DNA of 25,012 nt from Branchiostoma floridae. Its lineage: Eukaryota > Chordata > Leptocardii > Amphioxiformes > Branchiostomatidae. A program made the translations under genes and the position numbers. Of this stretch, positions 9,219-18,136 are shown one piece after another. Positions within the stretch are counted from its first letter, which is position 1; every line of letters begins with the position of its first letter. The notes below the pieces were generated by a model, which did no database searches, was not told the origin of the DNA, and worked only from the letters and a program-made list of their open reading frames with translations. The stretch covers positions 269,408 to 294,419 of the forward strand of contig NW_023365728.1 in NCBI RefSeq assembly GCF_000003815.2, in the 5' to 3' direction.

Positions 9219-11705
9219 TCTTTTGGATTACATACATTACAGACATACAAAGGAACTGTTTAGTCTCACCCATAGAACAACCAACAGCGATCTCNAGAAC
9301 CACGCCAGCTGGATCAAACCATTGCACCGAGATCCAGTCTCTATATACCTTTTGTGTTTGGGTTTATCGGGAGGCTGTTTGTGGAAAGATTTTTATCAGT
9401 TTAACACTGTAGATTAGGCCATTGTAAACGTTTGTTAGGGGTATTGGCGAAGAGGGTTTTGTAAAATTTAAGGTAGGCTACTATAAAATCAAGGAGCTCC
9501 GAGGTTATACTACTACTACCATATATCTCTGTGTAACCTCCTTGATGGGATCAATAATTTACGCACCTGTTCCTGAGGCCAAGGGCTACCAAGAAACGAA
9601 AAAAACCATGTTGACAAAGAAAGCTGCGGCCGGCTGCAGTTTGAATCGAAGCCACAAGGGGTATGAATTTCGGCACGTCTTGCAGAGAAAATTATGATAA
9701 TCAATCCATGGTAAACTTTTCGCAAGGTATCTTCTACAGGCTACATGACAAATTCTAGCGTAATTTGATCCCACGTACGTAGCAAAAATAGAAATGAAGA
9801 CCCCACTCAAGTTCCTCCTCGTGGGTCATCCGTTACCCGGACTAAAAAAGTGTTCAAACACTGAACGTTTGTACATCGCAAACATTACGGCTGTCCCTTG
9901 GCTGTTCTACTTATTACAGGAGGGGTATCTTATCTGTGTTATCGAAATAGAAACAACAATCACAGGTGTGAAGAGGGCCACGCCACATGAGTACATCAAA
10001 CACTTGTCGATAACGGTATTGATTCTGTGCACGCTGGATGACCGTTCAGTTTATGATTTACCCGGTTGTGTCAGCTCAACATTCCAGGTTGTCCAAAACA
10101 AAGCTCCAAAGTTGTCAAATTCTAACATTCAGGTCACCTAAGTTGAACAAAGCCGCTGCAGACACTTAAATTAAACTTTAGCCCCTTTAAGCATTAAACA
10201 AGATCTTGCCAAACCGACCGTTGCCTGCAAGTGAGGTGTAGTCGGTTCCCAAGAAAATGAAGAACAGTTGTTAACTCACCTTACGAAATTCTGCGTGTTT
10301 GCTGTCCGTTGTTCGCCGCTACAGAGTGGTCCTCTGTATATGATTTACTAGTTTGTTTAAGCTCCACAGTCCTGGCTTGTCTGGCTTAGTCCGCGACCGT
10401 CAACTGCATACCTCAGGCCTGAAGAAATTACTGTTTTGTTTTCGATTACCGCGCGGAAAAATTACATTTGGTAGGTAGATATTCTCTCCTTTTCTTAGAT
10501 TTCTCCCGAAATGAAGCAACAGATACAGGCTAGCAATGTAAAACTTAAAAGCATCCAGACACGGGTATTTTCAACACCATACCTATTTGATGATACAGGC
10601 ATAGTACTATGCAGGGTGTATATTATGTCAAAATTATGGCGGTGGGTCTGTTTACTTCACTTTCTATATTGCAACAGGAATGGCGAGGCGTTCAAAGACG
10701 GTTCCACAATGATCAACTCAGGTCCACAATTTTTGTTCCTTGACTGTTGTCGACCCCAACAAAAGACTAGGGTGGTAGGTATGTGCTATCGGGACGGGTA
10801 CCCGAAAACTCAACATTGTTTTCCTGGGCCTTACTAAGCTCCAGAGGTTGTCAGAGCTCGGCACGATCCCAAGGCATAGTACCCGAGGGACTGACCTGAA
10901 ATGTCTTCCCACGTATTTTTGGATCGATCCGAACATTCCGACAGGGAATAGAGAAGTCTGGGAGTCAGCCTTGATAAATAGAGTCGTACATCGTAGGAAG
11001 TTGACATACCTTGTGGTGGATTGTTTGCAAAATATCCTAAGCCCCCCTTTAGTTGTACATGTACTAGAAGTGCAAATTTTAATGGGCGCATTATATCGAG
11101 GGTAGTTGCTGTTAAATTGCTCACTCATCAAACTGTTTTTAAAAAGTTCAGAAAGTGAGACATTCTAGGTGCCGTATGTACATGGTTGGAGATCCGGATG
11201 ACAGGTCGCGTAAATGACGCCATCTTACAGCTCATTGCAGTACTGCAACACTAAGCTGGTTTGCCACTTGGGTGTTGTTTGGGTGAAGACCCCAATTTTT
11301 TTGTAGAAAATCACAAACACAAACATCTTACGTGTGTTGACTGACTACAGGTTTTGTGTCGAACACAGACAATATAAGACTAAGAAAAAAGAATGAAAAT
11401 TGTTTTTCTCGCATGGGTGCATATGTATGAATTCAACATAGTTTTCTTAACATGATAAAAAAATAGAATGTCTTTAAAGATTGTTTTCGATACCTCTCTT
11501 TCAATATGTAATTAAGAAACAAAGAAACCGATTGCGTGTCTCGTGATTTGTCTCAGCCGTAAACGTGCGCTGTTTGCCACCCACTCAACATAATTCTCTT
11601 TCATCTTTGGTCTCCAATTTCTTCATATTCTGCATTGTGTCTCGGACCCCGCCTGACGCAGGACGTGTATTTTTTTTTCTGTGCTGTAACCTGACAAGTC
11701 GCACC
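9219..11705. other. No recognised gene; upstream region of the lectin gene
   Basis: Open frames of up to 137 residues occur on both strands (about 9516-9810, 9794-10141, 10511-11131), but overlapping frames are open on opposite strands and none matches a family I know. A short imperfect hairpin lies at about 9487-9548 (ATCAAGGAG...CTCCTTGAT). One ambiguous base is at about 9294. The lectin promoter should lie in the last few hundred bases, but no TATA box was found. Confidence 0.4.
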
Positions 11706-11745
11706 ATGCCGGGAGGGCAGCAGCAGTCCCAAACTGGTGACACAG
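11706..11745 (+). CDS. Lectin coding exon 1: N-terminal cytoplasmic tail
   Basis: The exon codes for MPGGQQQSQTGDT plus the first base of a glycine codon and ends at ACAG|GTAAAT, a strong donor (phase 1). The ATG context GCACCATGC has the favoured A at -3. A pyrimidine-rich stretch lies just upstream (about 11669-11680). No TATA box was found within a few hundred bases, so the transcription start is not placed. The residues are low complexity and would not be assigned alone; the call rests on the matching phase with exon 2. Confidence 0.72.
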
Positions 11746-14700
11746 GTAAATATGTTTGTGAAAATATCTTCTTTCCACACATATCAGCAGCAAACGTGAA
11801 ATCTTATTTATTCAATTACCCAGTGCCTTGCTCCAGTAATATCAAGCCATTTTAGGCAACCACCATGATCAAGCAATGTTTTCCTTTCAAAATTATGTTT
11901 ACTCGATCGATGATGCTAGTTTTCTAACTGGTCGCTCCGTTAACTGTGACGTCATAACCAGTCAAAATTCGAGTACTAGTCTGGCGACCAAAAACTTGAG
12001 TCTGAAGTACGTTTTTTGGATAATTAGAGAAGTGTTGTTACCAAGATGATTTTATCATACTTAATTAGCATATGTATATATATCTTTGCCACTAGGAGAA
12101 TAAGGATGTCAATTGGCGCAAACGCGGTTGTGTTGTTGATAAAACTATGCTAATATAGTTAGTGAACATGTCTTTGTTAAAATAATGTACCGTTTCAATT
12201 TCATAAAATCTTAAAGCGACTGTTATTCTCCTAAATACATACCGTCGGCGCCAATTTGATTTTTGTAATTTTCCACCAGGCACCACACCCATGCAGCAGC
12301 CGCAGACTGATTGGCAGGCACGTGCGGACGCCGCTGCAAACATACCCAACCCTATGTACGCCTCCAGAGCAGGTAAAACTTTGTAATCCTGCTGTTTTTG
12401 CCCTGCCCCTGTCTCTTTCTTGCCCTTTTGGGTCTCGTCACATGCATGAGACGTACGATCACAAATAGAGGTGGGTACGAGTACGGTGCACCGGTACAAA
12501 ACCGTTTTTTTCTGTTGGACCGGTCCGGAAAAATGGACTTGGAAAAATTCAGTTGACCGGATGTTGGACCGATTAGAAAATAAACAGATTATGCCTGCTG
12601 GCGTTCACGTGTTTTGAGGCTTATTGTTAAAAGAAAATAGCAAGAGTGACGTTACTTAGTTGGTGTTTTCAAATATAGAATACTGACCTACTTCCTATTG
12701 AATAAATCAAAAGATGTATTCTTAAGTCAGTCTAAATACGGATAAAAATTAAGTGTTGTAAGATGATTAGAAATGCATCCAAAACAGCTTTTCAGTGGTA
12801 AAATGATGTTTTTAATGGTCAGTGCCCTGATCGATTTTGATTCTTGGTGCAAAATAGAAAAAATATAACCTTGATGCTGTTTATGGCACGGTGGTGACAC
12901 TATTGGGCACTGCGGGGTCATTGTTGGGGCATCTTGCCACTTGCGTTATTTTTCAACTTTTATAAAAACGTCGCGCTTGTAACCAGCACATCTGGGTTCG
13001 CTTGCGTCACCTCTAGGTTCCGTGAAAGTACATCTGCGTTATCGAACCCCGTAGTGACGCAAGCTTGCCCCAAGTGCAGTGAGACACTACATTAACTCGA
13101 CTGCAATTCAGACAAATCTGACTTCAAAGGCAATCTATCGACGCCCTCTTTAATTTAAAAAAACCCTGCAACAAACGGTCCATTAAGTTAAAGGGGCATA
13201 TCATGTGATGATCAAAACTTTCTCTTCTGGCAGCCTGCTTCGTTTTAAGAAATTGTTTAGTGACAAGGCGTCACATGGGAGCTATACCGTAATTTAATAT
13301 CGACATACGGTATATGTATTTGTATATAAAAGATGTTTCCTAAATTTACCTGTATTTACCTACTGCGCTCTTGATCTCAGCAATTTACATGTGGTCTTTT
13401 ATTGCGATGGAAATTAAGGTTCAATGTTTAAAAAAATCATTTCTTGTTTTGAATAGCTCTTATTTTCTTACAGACTACACGCATTCAGATGCAGGGAGCG
13501 GCCAACATACTCCATTTAGCTTCGTCCGCTCCCACCAAAGCTACATGACCGCCGGCATTGCCGTGCTGCTTAGCCTGGTCGCTGTTGGACTCGCTCCTCT
13601 GACGTTCATCAATAAAGAGGTAAACACTGGTACCGCTTAAAAAACAAAGTCTGCTTTTTCATTTTTTTTGTATGTTTGGTATTAATTATGACACGTGTAT
13701 ACGTTTGCAGGAGATATATGGACTGTCCACCGCTTTTGACACCTTCAAGCGCGACCAAGACAACATGTCCACCATTGTTGACGCCTTGAAGCGCGACCAA
13801 GACGACATGTCCACTATTGTTGACGCCTTGAAGCGCGACCAAGACGACATGTCCACTATTGTTGACGACATTGGTGCTACTGTTGACGCCTTGAAGCGCG
13901 ACCAAGATGACATACGCCAACTGTCTACCACTGTTGATGCCTTGAAGCGAGAGCAAGACGACATACGCAAACTGTCCACCGTTGTTGACGCCTTGAAGCG
14001 TGACCAAGACGACATACGCCAACTGTCTACCACTGTTGACGCCTTGAAGCGCGAACAGCACAACATATCGACCACTGTTGACGCTTTGAAGCGCAACCAA
14101 GACGACATGCGCCAACTGTCTACCAATGTTGATGCCTTGAAGCGAGAGCAAGACGACATACGCAAACTGTCCACCACTGTTGACGTCTTGAAGCGTGACC
14201 AAGACGAAATGCGCCGCCTTGAAGCGCGACCTGGACAATGTGCACAGCCGAATTGCCACCTTTGGTAAGTCGGTTTCCGTTGTTACTTGAACTACTTGTG
14301 ATGGTTTATTGAATTATTATATACCCCAAATCAATAATGCACTTAACGTTACATTACTTGTATGCTTGTGCCTGTTGTCACATTTAACATAGTGTTCTCT
14401 TGACTCAAATCAGTTATTAATTATGCTGGTAAGAATTAAATTACACAACCTAACGGGGATATATAGCCTTCTGATGTAAAGTAAATGTGATGATATTAAT
14501 AGTGTAGAATTCTGGAGCAATATCATCGATGTCTATACACACGACTGTTGTTGACTCAATCTTTTTTCCAGGATCTTGTCTTCATGGTTACACATTGTTC
14601 CGTGGAATCTGCTACAAGGTCTTCAACAGATTTAGTATCTTCAGGGGAGCGACCGCGGCCTGTCGACAAGACGGCGGCACCCTTGCCATGCCCCGAGACG

Positions 14701-15449
14701 CAGAGACCAACGCCTTCCTGATCTCTCTGTACAAGCCCGTGAGAGCCAACGGGCCCTTCTGGTTCGGCCTGCACGATCAGCGCGAAGAGGGAAGCTTTGA
14801 GTGGGTGGATGGTTCTGCACTTGGGACCTACAACTCATGGGCTGAAGGACAACCGGACAACAAACATGGCAACGAAGATTGCGTTTATTACTCCACAAAG
14901 ACCGCCTGGATCAAGTTAAGCTGGAAAGAAAAGTGGAACGATGCACTGTGCAACATGAAGCATCGTTTCATATGCCAGACTGTTCCAGGTATTTCTTATA
15001 ACTGTACCATTTCCTGAAACCTTTTCGTTTAGTAAATATGGTCTTGTTATATACAGTAGAAACCAGTTAACTTCACAACGGATTAAGGCACACTTGTGTT
15101 AATTGCACGGAATACCAAAATCCCTAACCGGTGCGTTCCAGCTGCAAAACTTCGCATTATTGCACCACACGGATAATTGCACGAAATACAATGGCAATTG
15201 GGATGTGCAGTTTAACGGCTTCTGCACTATTTATTTTTACTACGTAAATATGGCACTTTTTATTACATATTCACATATTTGTATCATACTAAGCATGTAA
15301 GATTATCTCAGCTCTAGTCACTAACTATGTCAGAACATTTCTCACCCCTGTTATTTCTTTTATTTTTTAATCGCTCTTTCTTGTATATATTTTCTTCACA
15401 TCACCCCTGCTGATAAAAATTCTGCTCATATTTTTCAGGACGTCCTTAG
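11706..15449 (+). CDS. Type II transmembrane C-type lectin with repeat-coded coiled-coil stalk (six coding exons, frame slip in exon 4)
   Basis: I join 11706-11745, 12280-12372, 13474-13619, 13711-14264, 14572-14988 and 15439-15449; every intron is GT-AG. Intron phases are 1, 1, 0, then 1 and 1 around the last introns. Residues 1-68 are cytoplasmic, Q-rich, with NPMY (37-40), an NPxY-type endocytosis motif. Residues 69-90 are one hydrophobic helix (MTAGIAVLLSLVAVGLAPLT); with no signal peptide this predicts a type II protein. Exon 4 codes for a repetitive coiled-coil stalk, exon 5 for a complete six-cysteine CTLD ending CQTVP-GRP-stop. The start has A at -3 (CACCATG). The summed coding length is 1261 nt, one over a multiple of three, because the frame slips near 14215. 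Adding the 20 bp the repeat pattern predicts gives 426 residues. Family knowledge suggests calcium-dependent glycan binding at the cell surface. It may be a broken allele, a pseudogene or an assembly error; the exon structure itself is well supported. Confidence 0.88.
11746..12279 (+). other. Lectin intron 1, with a consensus CRE palindrome
   Basis: This is a 534-bp GT-AG intron with no recognised coding sequence. A perfect TGACGTCA lies at 11947-11954, about 240 bp after the start codon, a place where regulatory sites are common. A single 8-mer can occur by chance. Confidence 0.6.
11947..11954. promoter_or_regulatory. Perfect CRE-like site TGACGTCA
   Basis: The sequence is the full palindromic CREB/ATF consensus, in intron 1 of the lectin gene. 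Function is inferred only from motif and position. Confidence 0.3.
12280..12372 (+). CDS. Lectin coding exon 2: cytoplasmic tail with NPMY motif
   Basis: Acceptor TTCCACCAG|G and donor GCAG|GTAAAA bound 93 nt (31 codons, phase 1 to 1, so skipping would keep the frame). It codes for a Q/A-rich segment ending NIPNPMYASRA. NPMY fits the NPxY consensus recognised by PTB-domain endocytic adaptors, and its tyrosine is a possible phosphorylation site. I recall similar NPMY-containing tails in other lancelet receptors, but this could not be checked here. Confidence 0.8.
12373..13473 (+). other. Lectin intron 2, including a probable dispersed-repeat fragment
   Basis: This is a 1101-bp intron. At about 12468-12560 a run with GTGGGTACGAG, CACCGGTAC and two ACCGGT/GGACCGG motifs looks like one end of a short dispersed element, but I found no matching opposite end. 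A loose inverted similarity (GGGGCATCTTGCC near 12927 against GCAAGCTTGCCCC near 13063) flanks an AT-rich section. No coding sequence is seen. Confidence 0.5.
13474..13619 (+). CDS. Lectin coding exon 3: juxtamembrane region and membrane helix
   Basis: The acceptor TTTTCTTACAG precedes the exon and GAG|GTAAAC ends it (146 nt, phase 1 to 0). It codes for a polar juxtamembrane stretch (DYTHSDAGSGQHTPFSF..., residues 45-68) and then a hydrophobic run of about 22 residues (69-90) followed by NKE. A single internal membrane segment with no cleavable signal peptide predicts N-in/C-out topology, as expected for a surface type II lectin. Confidence 0.88.
13711..14264 (+). CDS. Lectin coding exon 4: repetitive coiled-coil stalk with frame slip
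   Basis: The acceptor ACGTTTGCAG and donor TTTG|GTAAGT are both strong. After EIYGL come ten units of the type STTVDALKRDQDDIRQL, either 14 residues (42 bp) or 17 residues (51 bp, with extra R-Q/K-L); the fourth unit carries seven more. Hydrophobic V/L/I positions recur in heptad fashion with charged residues between, typical of a trimerising lectin neck. The frame from the acceptor runs open to 14264 but there ends in phase 2, whereas exon 5 needs phase 1. From 14216 the next frame reads ALKRDLDNVHSRIATFG, resuming the repeat and joining exon 5 correctly. So the frame changes at about 14212-14216. Confidence 0.88.
13726..14211 (+). repeat. In-frame 42/51-bp coding minisatellite in exon 4
   Basis: Unit starts are 13726, 13768, 13810, 13852, 13924, 13975, 14026, 14068, 14119 and 14170. 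Lengths in residues are 14, 14, 14, 24, 17, 17, 14, 17, 17, then 14 before the frame slip. Units 2 and 3 are identical at the protein level. The GCCTTGAAGCG core is almost unchanged at the DNA level, which suggests recent unit gain by slippage or unequal exchange. Copy number probably differs between alleles. Confidence 0.93.
14265..14571 (+). other. Lectin intron 4
   Basis: This is a 307-bp AT-rich intron starting GTAAGT and ending in CTTTTTTCCAG. No repeat, site or coding potential was recognised. Confidence 0.7.
14572..14988 (+). CDS. Lectin coding exon 5: complete C-type lectin domain
   Basis: The acceptor TTTTTTCCAG and donor CCAG|GTATTT bound 417 nt that hold a whole long-form CTLD. 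Six cysteines (exon residues 3, 14, 31, 104, 127, 135) sit at the expected spacings for three disulphides. FWFGL (63-67) matches the WIGL core motif. QPD (94-96), E102 and WND (122-124) are the usual calcium site 2 ligands. QPD, rather than EPN, is associated with galactose/GalNAc binding; the tryptophan that normally follows QPD in strong galactose binders is absent (N97), so specificity is uncertain. If the donor is not used, the frame ends nine residues on (GISYNCTIS-stop). Confidence 0.95.
15052..15229. mobile_element. Degenerate MITE in lectin intron 5
   Basis: The ends are imperfect inverted repeats: TACAGTAGAAACCAGTTAAC on the left and, reversed, TAGTGCAGAAGCCGTTAAAC on the right. The interior repeats TTAATTGCACGG/ATAATTGCACG. 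The length (about 178 bp), TA-rich flanks and lack of coding sequence fit a small non-autonomous DNA element of Tc1/mariner style. A related fragment lies at 22847-22930. Superfamily is not certain. Confidence 0.55.
15439..15449 (+). CDS. Lectin coding exon 6: last two codons and stop
   Basis: The acceptor CATATTTTTCAG is followed by GA-CGT-CCT-TAG; with the split glycine from exon 5 this ends the protein in GRP. The phase matches exon 5. A 3' UTR should follow; no AATAAA was found between here and the LINE that starts at 15768. A GATAAA at about 15643 is the only near match. Confidence 0.75.
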
Positions 15450-15767
15450 GCAACCGATGGAACTCTCACCACCACTGTACAGCGGGTCTTCGTCCATCCG
15501 TAGCAAAACTGACCAGTAAAACTTTAAAGAGAGAGATCTTTATTTGCATGTTCCCAACTGGGCTAAATGCTGTGATTTGGTAGTATTACATGGAATACTA
15601 AATGGTGATAGAAGCGTATAGTGGTGATAGAAGCGTACAGATGGATAAAAACATTTGGAGCTATGCTATCACAACTATTGTTTACATGCCTCTTTTCCCT
15701 TCTTAAAACAGGTGTATACGAATCATGTGTCATTTTATTGTACAATGTAGTCTGTGGCTGTCATTAT

Positions 15768-16340
15768 ATGAATGAATGAAAGACCTTTATTGTACATTCA
15801 TGCCTCGACGGGCTAGGTACAGGTCACTGATAACAGACATGACTGATAACAGAATAACAAATATATGAAAAAACAACAGGATACAATTTAACTAGTTGAA
15901 GGTACTAAGCTAACAGGATGGTCGACATCTTCTCGCTTCTTTGTACAGGTGTAGATATAAGAACATATAATGTTTGATATACAGGGTTTGTCTAGGCGCA
16001 TCAAAAATAGAAATTTATCCGTTGCATTAAGATGTTCAAAATATGGGAACTCTTTTCTGATATATTCATAAAGCACAATCCGTTCATTATGGTACAATTT
16101 ACAGTGTAAAATAAAATGCTGTTCGTCTTCTACATGTTGTAGATCACAAAATTGGCAGACTCTATGCTGCAGAGGGGTGCGGTTGTGCCTTCCAGTTTCG
16201 ATATGTAACTTGTGGCAACTAATCCGGAGTTTAGTGACAGCCACTCTGTGCCACTCATTATACATATAAATAGTTTGCCTTTGGGTAACTGTTTACATCG
16301 TGTGTCTACAACTGAAAGAATTTCATATATCACTGTATAT
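15768..16340 (-). mobile_element. 5'-truncated LINE, 3' end with ATTC-type tail
   Basis: On the minus strand an open frame (15888-16265) is followed by a 3' UTR, AATAAA (complement of 15786-15791) and a CATT microsatellite tail at about 15769-15779. This is the classic 3' end of a CR1/L2-like non-LTR element inserted in minus orientation just downstream of the lectin gene. Sequence beyond 16265 is frame-shifted and decayed. Confidence 0.8.
15888..16265 (-). pseudogene. LINE reverse transcriptase C-terminal fragment
   Basis: The 125-residue reading frame contains VTKLRISCHKLHIETGRH, then CQFC, DEQHFILHC and YHNER. This arrangement (L-T-K-x-R-x-S-x-H-x-L-x-I-E-x-G-R followed by CxxC and HxxxxC) is the familiar zinc-binding tail of many animal LINE reverse transcriptases. 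The polymerase core is absent. An alternative frame continues upstream to 16333, so it is a relic with a frameshift. Confidence 0.82.
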
Positions 16341-16880
16341 AGAACACTCTACTAAAACTGAACTTCATTTTCTATACGGTTAGAATTACAAAGTGTACCG
16401 AGTATGTCATTCAGAGGAGTCCGGTTTTAAAAATGGCCCCAAATAGGACGTTCTTTTTTTAATATTCTCAAAGGTTTGTCGAGTAGTAAAATAACACATA
16501 AGAAACAGTGCGTAAGCACCAAAGCCATGAAGCAGTACTATACAATTGTAACCATGCCTCAGTTTTCATATATATAGATTTTTACTTTTTTGTATTTTCA
16601 GCCAGGAGTTCTTTTCTGTGAAGATATTTGTAGCAAGGGAAAAAATCCTGGTTCGGCCGTATCAAGTTCATTGTCTGTTTGGGGGCGTTTCTTACAAATT
16701 GCTGAAAAACAGGACAGACAAAATGTAAGCTCTTAAAAAACAACACGTTACTTCATTTTTATAGTAGGCTTTTGCTGTAGTAAATGGACGAAAAAAGCAA
16801 CTACTAGTGATTATTCATGAAAGTCCATTTGTTTTAGAACAGATTACGTTATAGAGATTTTCTTGATTTTCTCCAGTTTG
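16341..16880. other. No recognised feature
   Basis: The section is AT-rich and may include decayed LINE sequence upstream of 16340. No motif was identified. Confidence 0.35.
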
Positions 16881-16902
16881 CACACTGTGCTTATTTGAGC
16901 CT

Positions 16903-16960
16903 GGACCACTGATGAAGCCACATTGGTGAAAACGGCCCTTGTGACCGACTGAATAAAAGT
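16903..16960 (+). ncRNA. Second hammerhead-like motif with AATAAA
   Basis: CUGAUGA (16909-16915) is followed by one extra A, a short hairpin (GCCA/UGGU), then GAAA (16928-16931) and ACGG. The layout parallels the PLE-associated motif at 3831-3872. An AATAAA follows at about 16952. Stem I pairing is poor, so this may be a decayed copy or coincidence. Confidence 0.25.
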
Positions 16961-17005
16961 TGTGAACGTGAACTACGCGGCTCCTGCTGTCAATTCTGGA
17001 GTGAC

Positions 17006-17066
17006 TGCGGTGTGAAACAAACAAACAAATAAACAAACGAACGAACAAACGAACAAAGAAACAAGC
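17006..17066 (+). repeat. AAAC/AACG simple repeat
   Basis: Fourteen or so tetranucleotides of the AAAC, AACG and AAAG type in a row. Low complexity. Confidence 0.85.
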
Positions 17067-17225
17067 AAAGATATCGGTTTGCGCGCGTGGGAACAAATTC
17101 GTTCCGTACAAACTGGTTACACACCTTTTGGACACTGATCATTAAAACCACATGAGGCATGAAGGTGCGGTGCGTATGATGTGTTTGCGGTTGAGCTACG
17201 CTGAGACTGCGCTAAGTAAGAGAGT

Positions 17226-17286
17226 TAATGAAATGAAATAAAATAAAATGAGTGAGTGAGTTATGTGAGTGAGTGAGTGTGTGGGT
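17226..17286 (+). repeat. AAAAT then GAGT simple repeat
   Basis: AAATGAAATAAAATAAAATG is followed by imperfect GAGT units that lead into the 139-bp repeat at 17287. Confidence 0.8.
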
Positions 17287-17425
17287 GAGTGAGTGAGTGA
17301 AAGTTATGATAGTAGAGTTGCAAGTGTACAGGACATGTTGTACCCAAAACTTCACTCCTGGTGGCCTTTTCTTGACCAACGCGTCCGGGCACACCTTCTC
17401 GAGTTAGGTTGTCCACAGACAAATA
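17287..17425 (-). repeat. 139-bp dispersed repeat with TCAC tail, copy 1
   Basis: It matches 20834-20972 with two substitutions in 139 bp and no gaps. Read on the minus strand it ends in a TCAC microsatellite tail, as small retroposons do; that is why the minus strand is chosen. It encodes nothing recognised. Confidence 0.85.
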
Positions 17426-18136
17426 CAAGTACGTACACAGCCAGCTGCAGTACCATAGGAAAGCGTCAGGTAAACCATTTTCAAACTTGACCTTCCTTTT
17501 CAAAACCGGCCACTCACCCACCAAATATCATGTCTGTTGACATACATACAGACCAAAACTGGTCATAGCCACTGCAACATAGCACAACTGAAAACATAAC
17601 CTTCTGGGAGAACGTAATGGTGGGAGAAATAATTCCCCATCATAAACGACCCCTGGCGATCTCTTTCTGCTCTGTGCTTTGATCTTGTGCTCTTGCACTA
17701 CCATCATTCGTCGCACTGTAGCGCCTGTGTGCCATATCTAGAATCCTTAGCTTCTATGGACAGACATTGAATAATCCTTATGTGACGATTACACCGGTGC
17801 AGCTTGTGGTTGACTATAAAATAGTATGATGAAAAAATATCATTGCTATGCACACTTAGATGTACCTTTGAAGCGTATTTTAAGATAAGTATGCTTCAAT
17901 TTCTTTAAAGAATAGTTAAAAGCAAAAGAACGGATTCGATCATGTATAGAACAATGCAATGCAGGGGTGGCTTTCTCTTGTTGCAACATACGCACGAATA
18001 CAGCTTTTATAGAAACGTGATCGAGAGTTGAATGTGCACGCACAAAAATAGATTGGTCCTGACTTGCACATCTTGAGGCCGGTCCGTTGCTGACTCCGTG
18101 CGTTTTCCCTTAGCAACTCTTCAGAGCAATCTGCCC
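17426..18136. other. No recognised feature
   Basis: Only short open frames without known domains are present. Confidence 0.4.

Noticed and set aside
10511-11131. Overlapping frames of 85-137 residues on both strands upstream of the lectin gene
   Set aside because: Both strands are open at once, with no known family and no connection to the lectin exon phases.
12898-13084. Possible MITE in lectin intron 2 from inverted GGGGCA/TGCCCC motifs
   Set aside because: End similarity is short and gapped; no target duplication seen.
14229-14240. Alternative exon 4 donor at AAT|GTGCAC that would restore phase 1 in the repeat frame
   Set aside because: Poor donor, and joining it to exon 5 creates a TGA stop at the junction.
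13609-14259. 216-residue and 163-residue minus-strand open frames through lectin exon 4
   Set aside because: The repeat unit happens to lack stops in several frames; splice signals, phase and the coiled-coil pattern support the plus strand.
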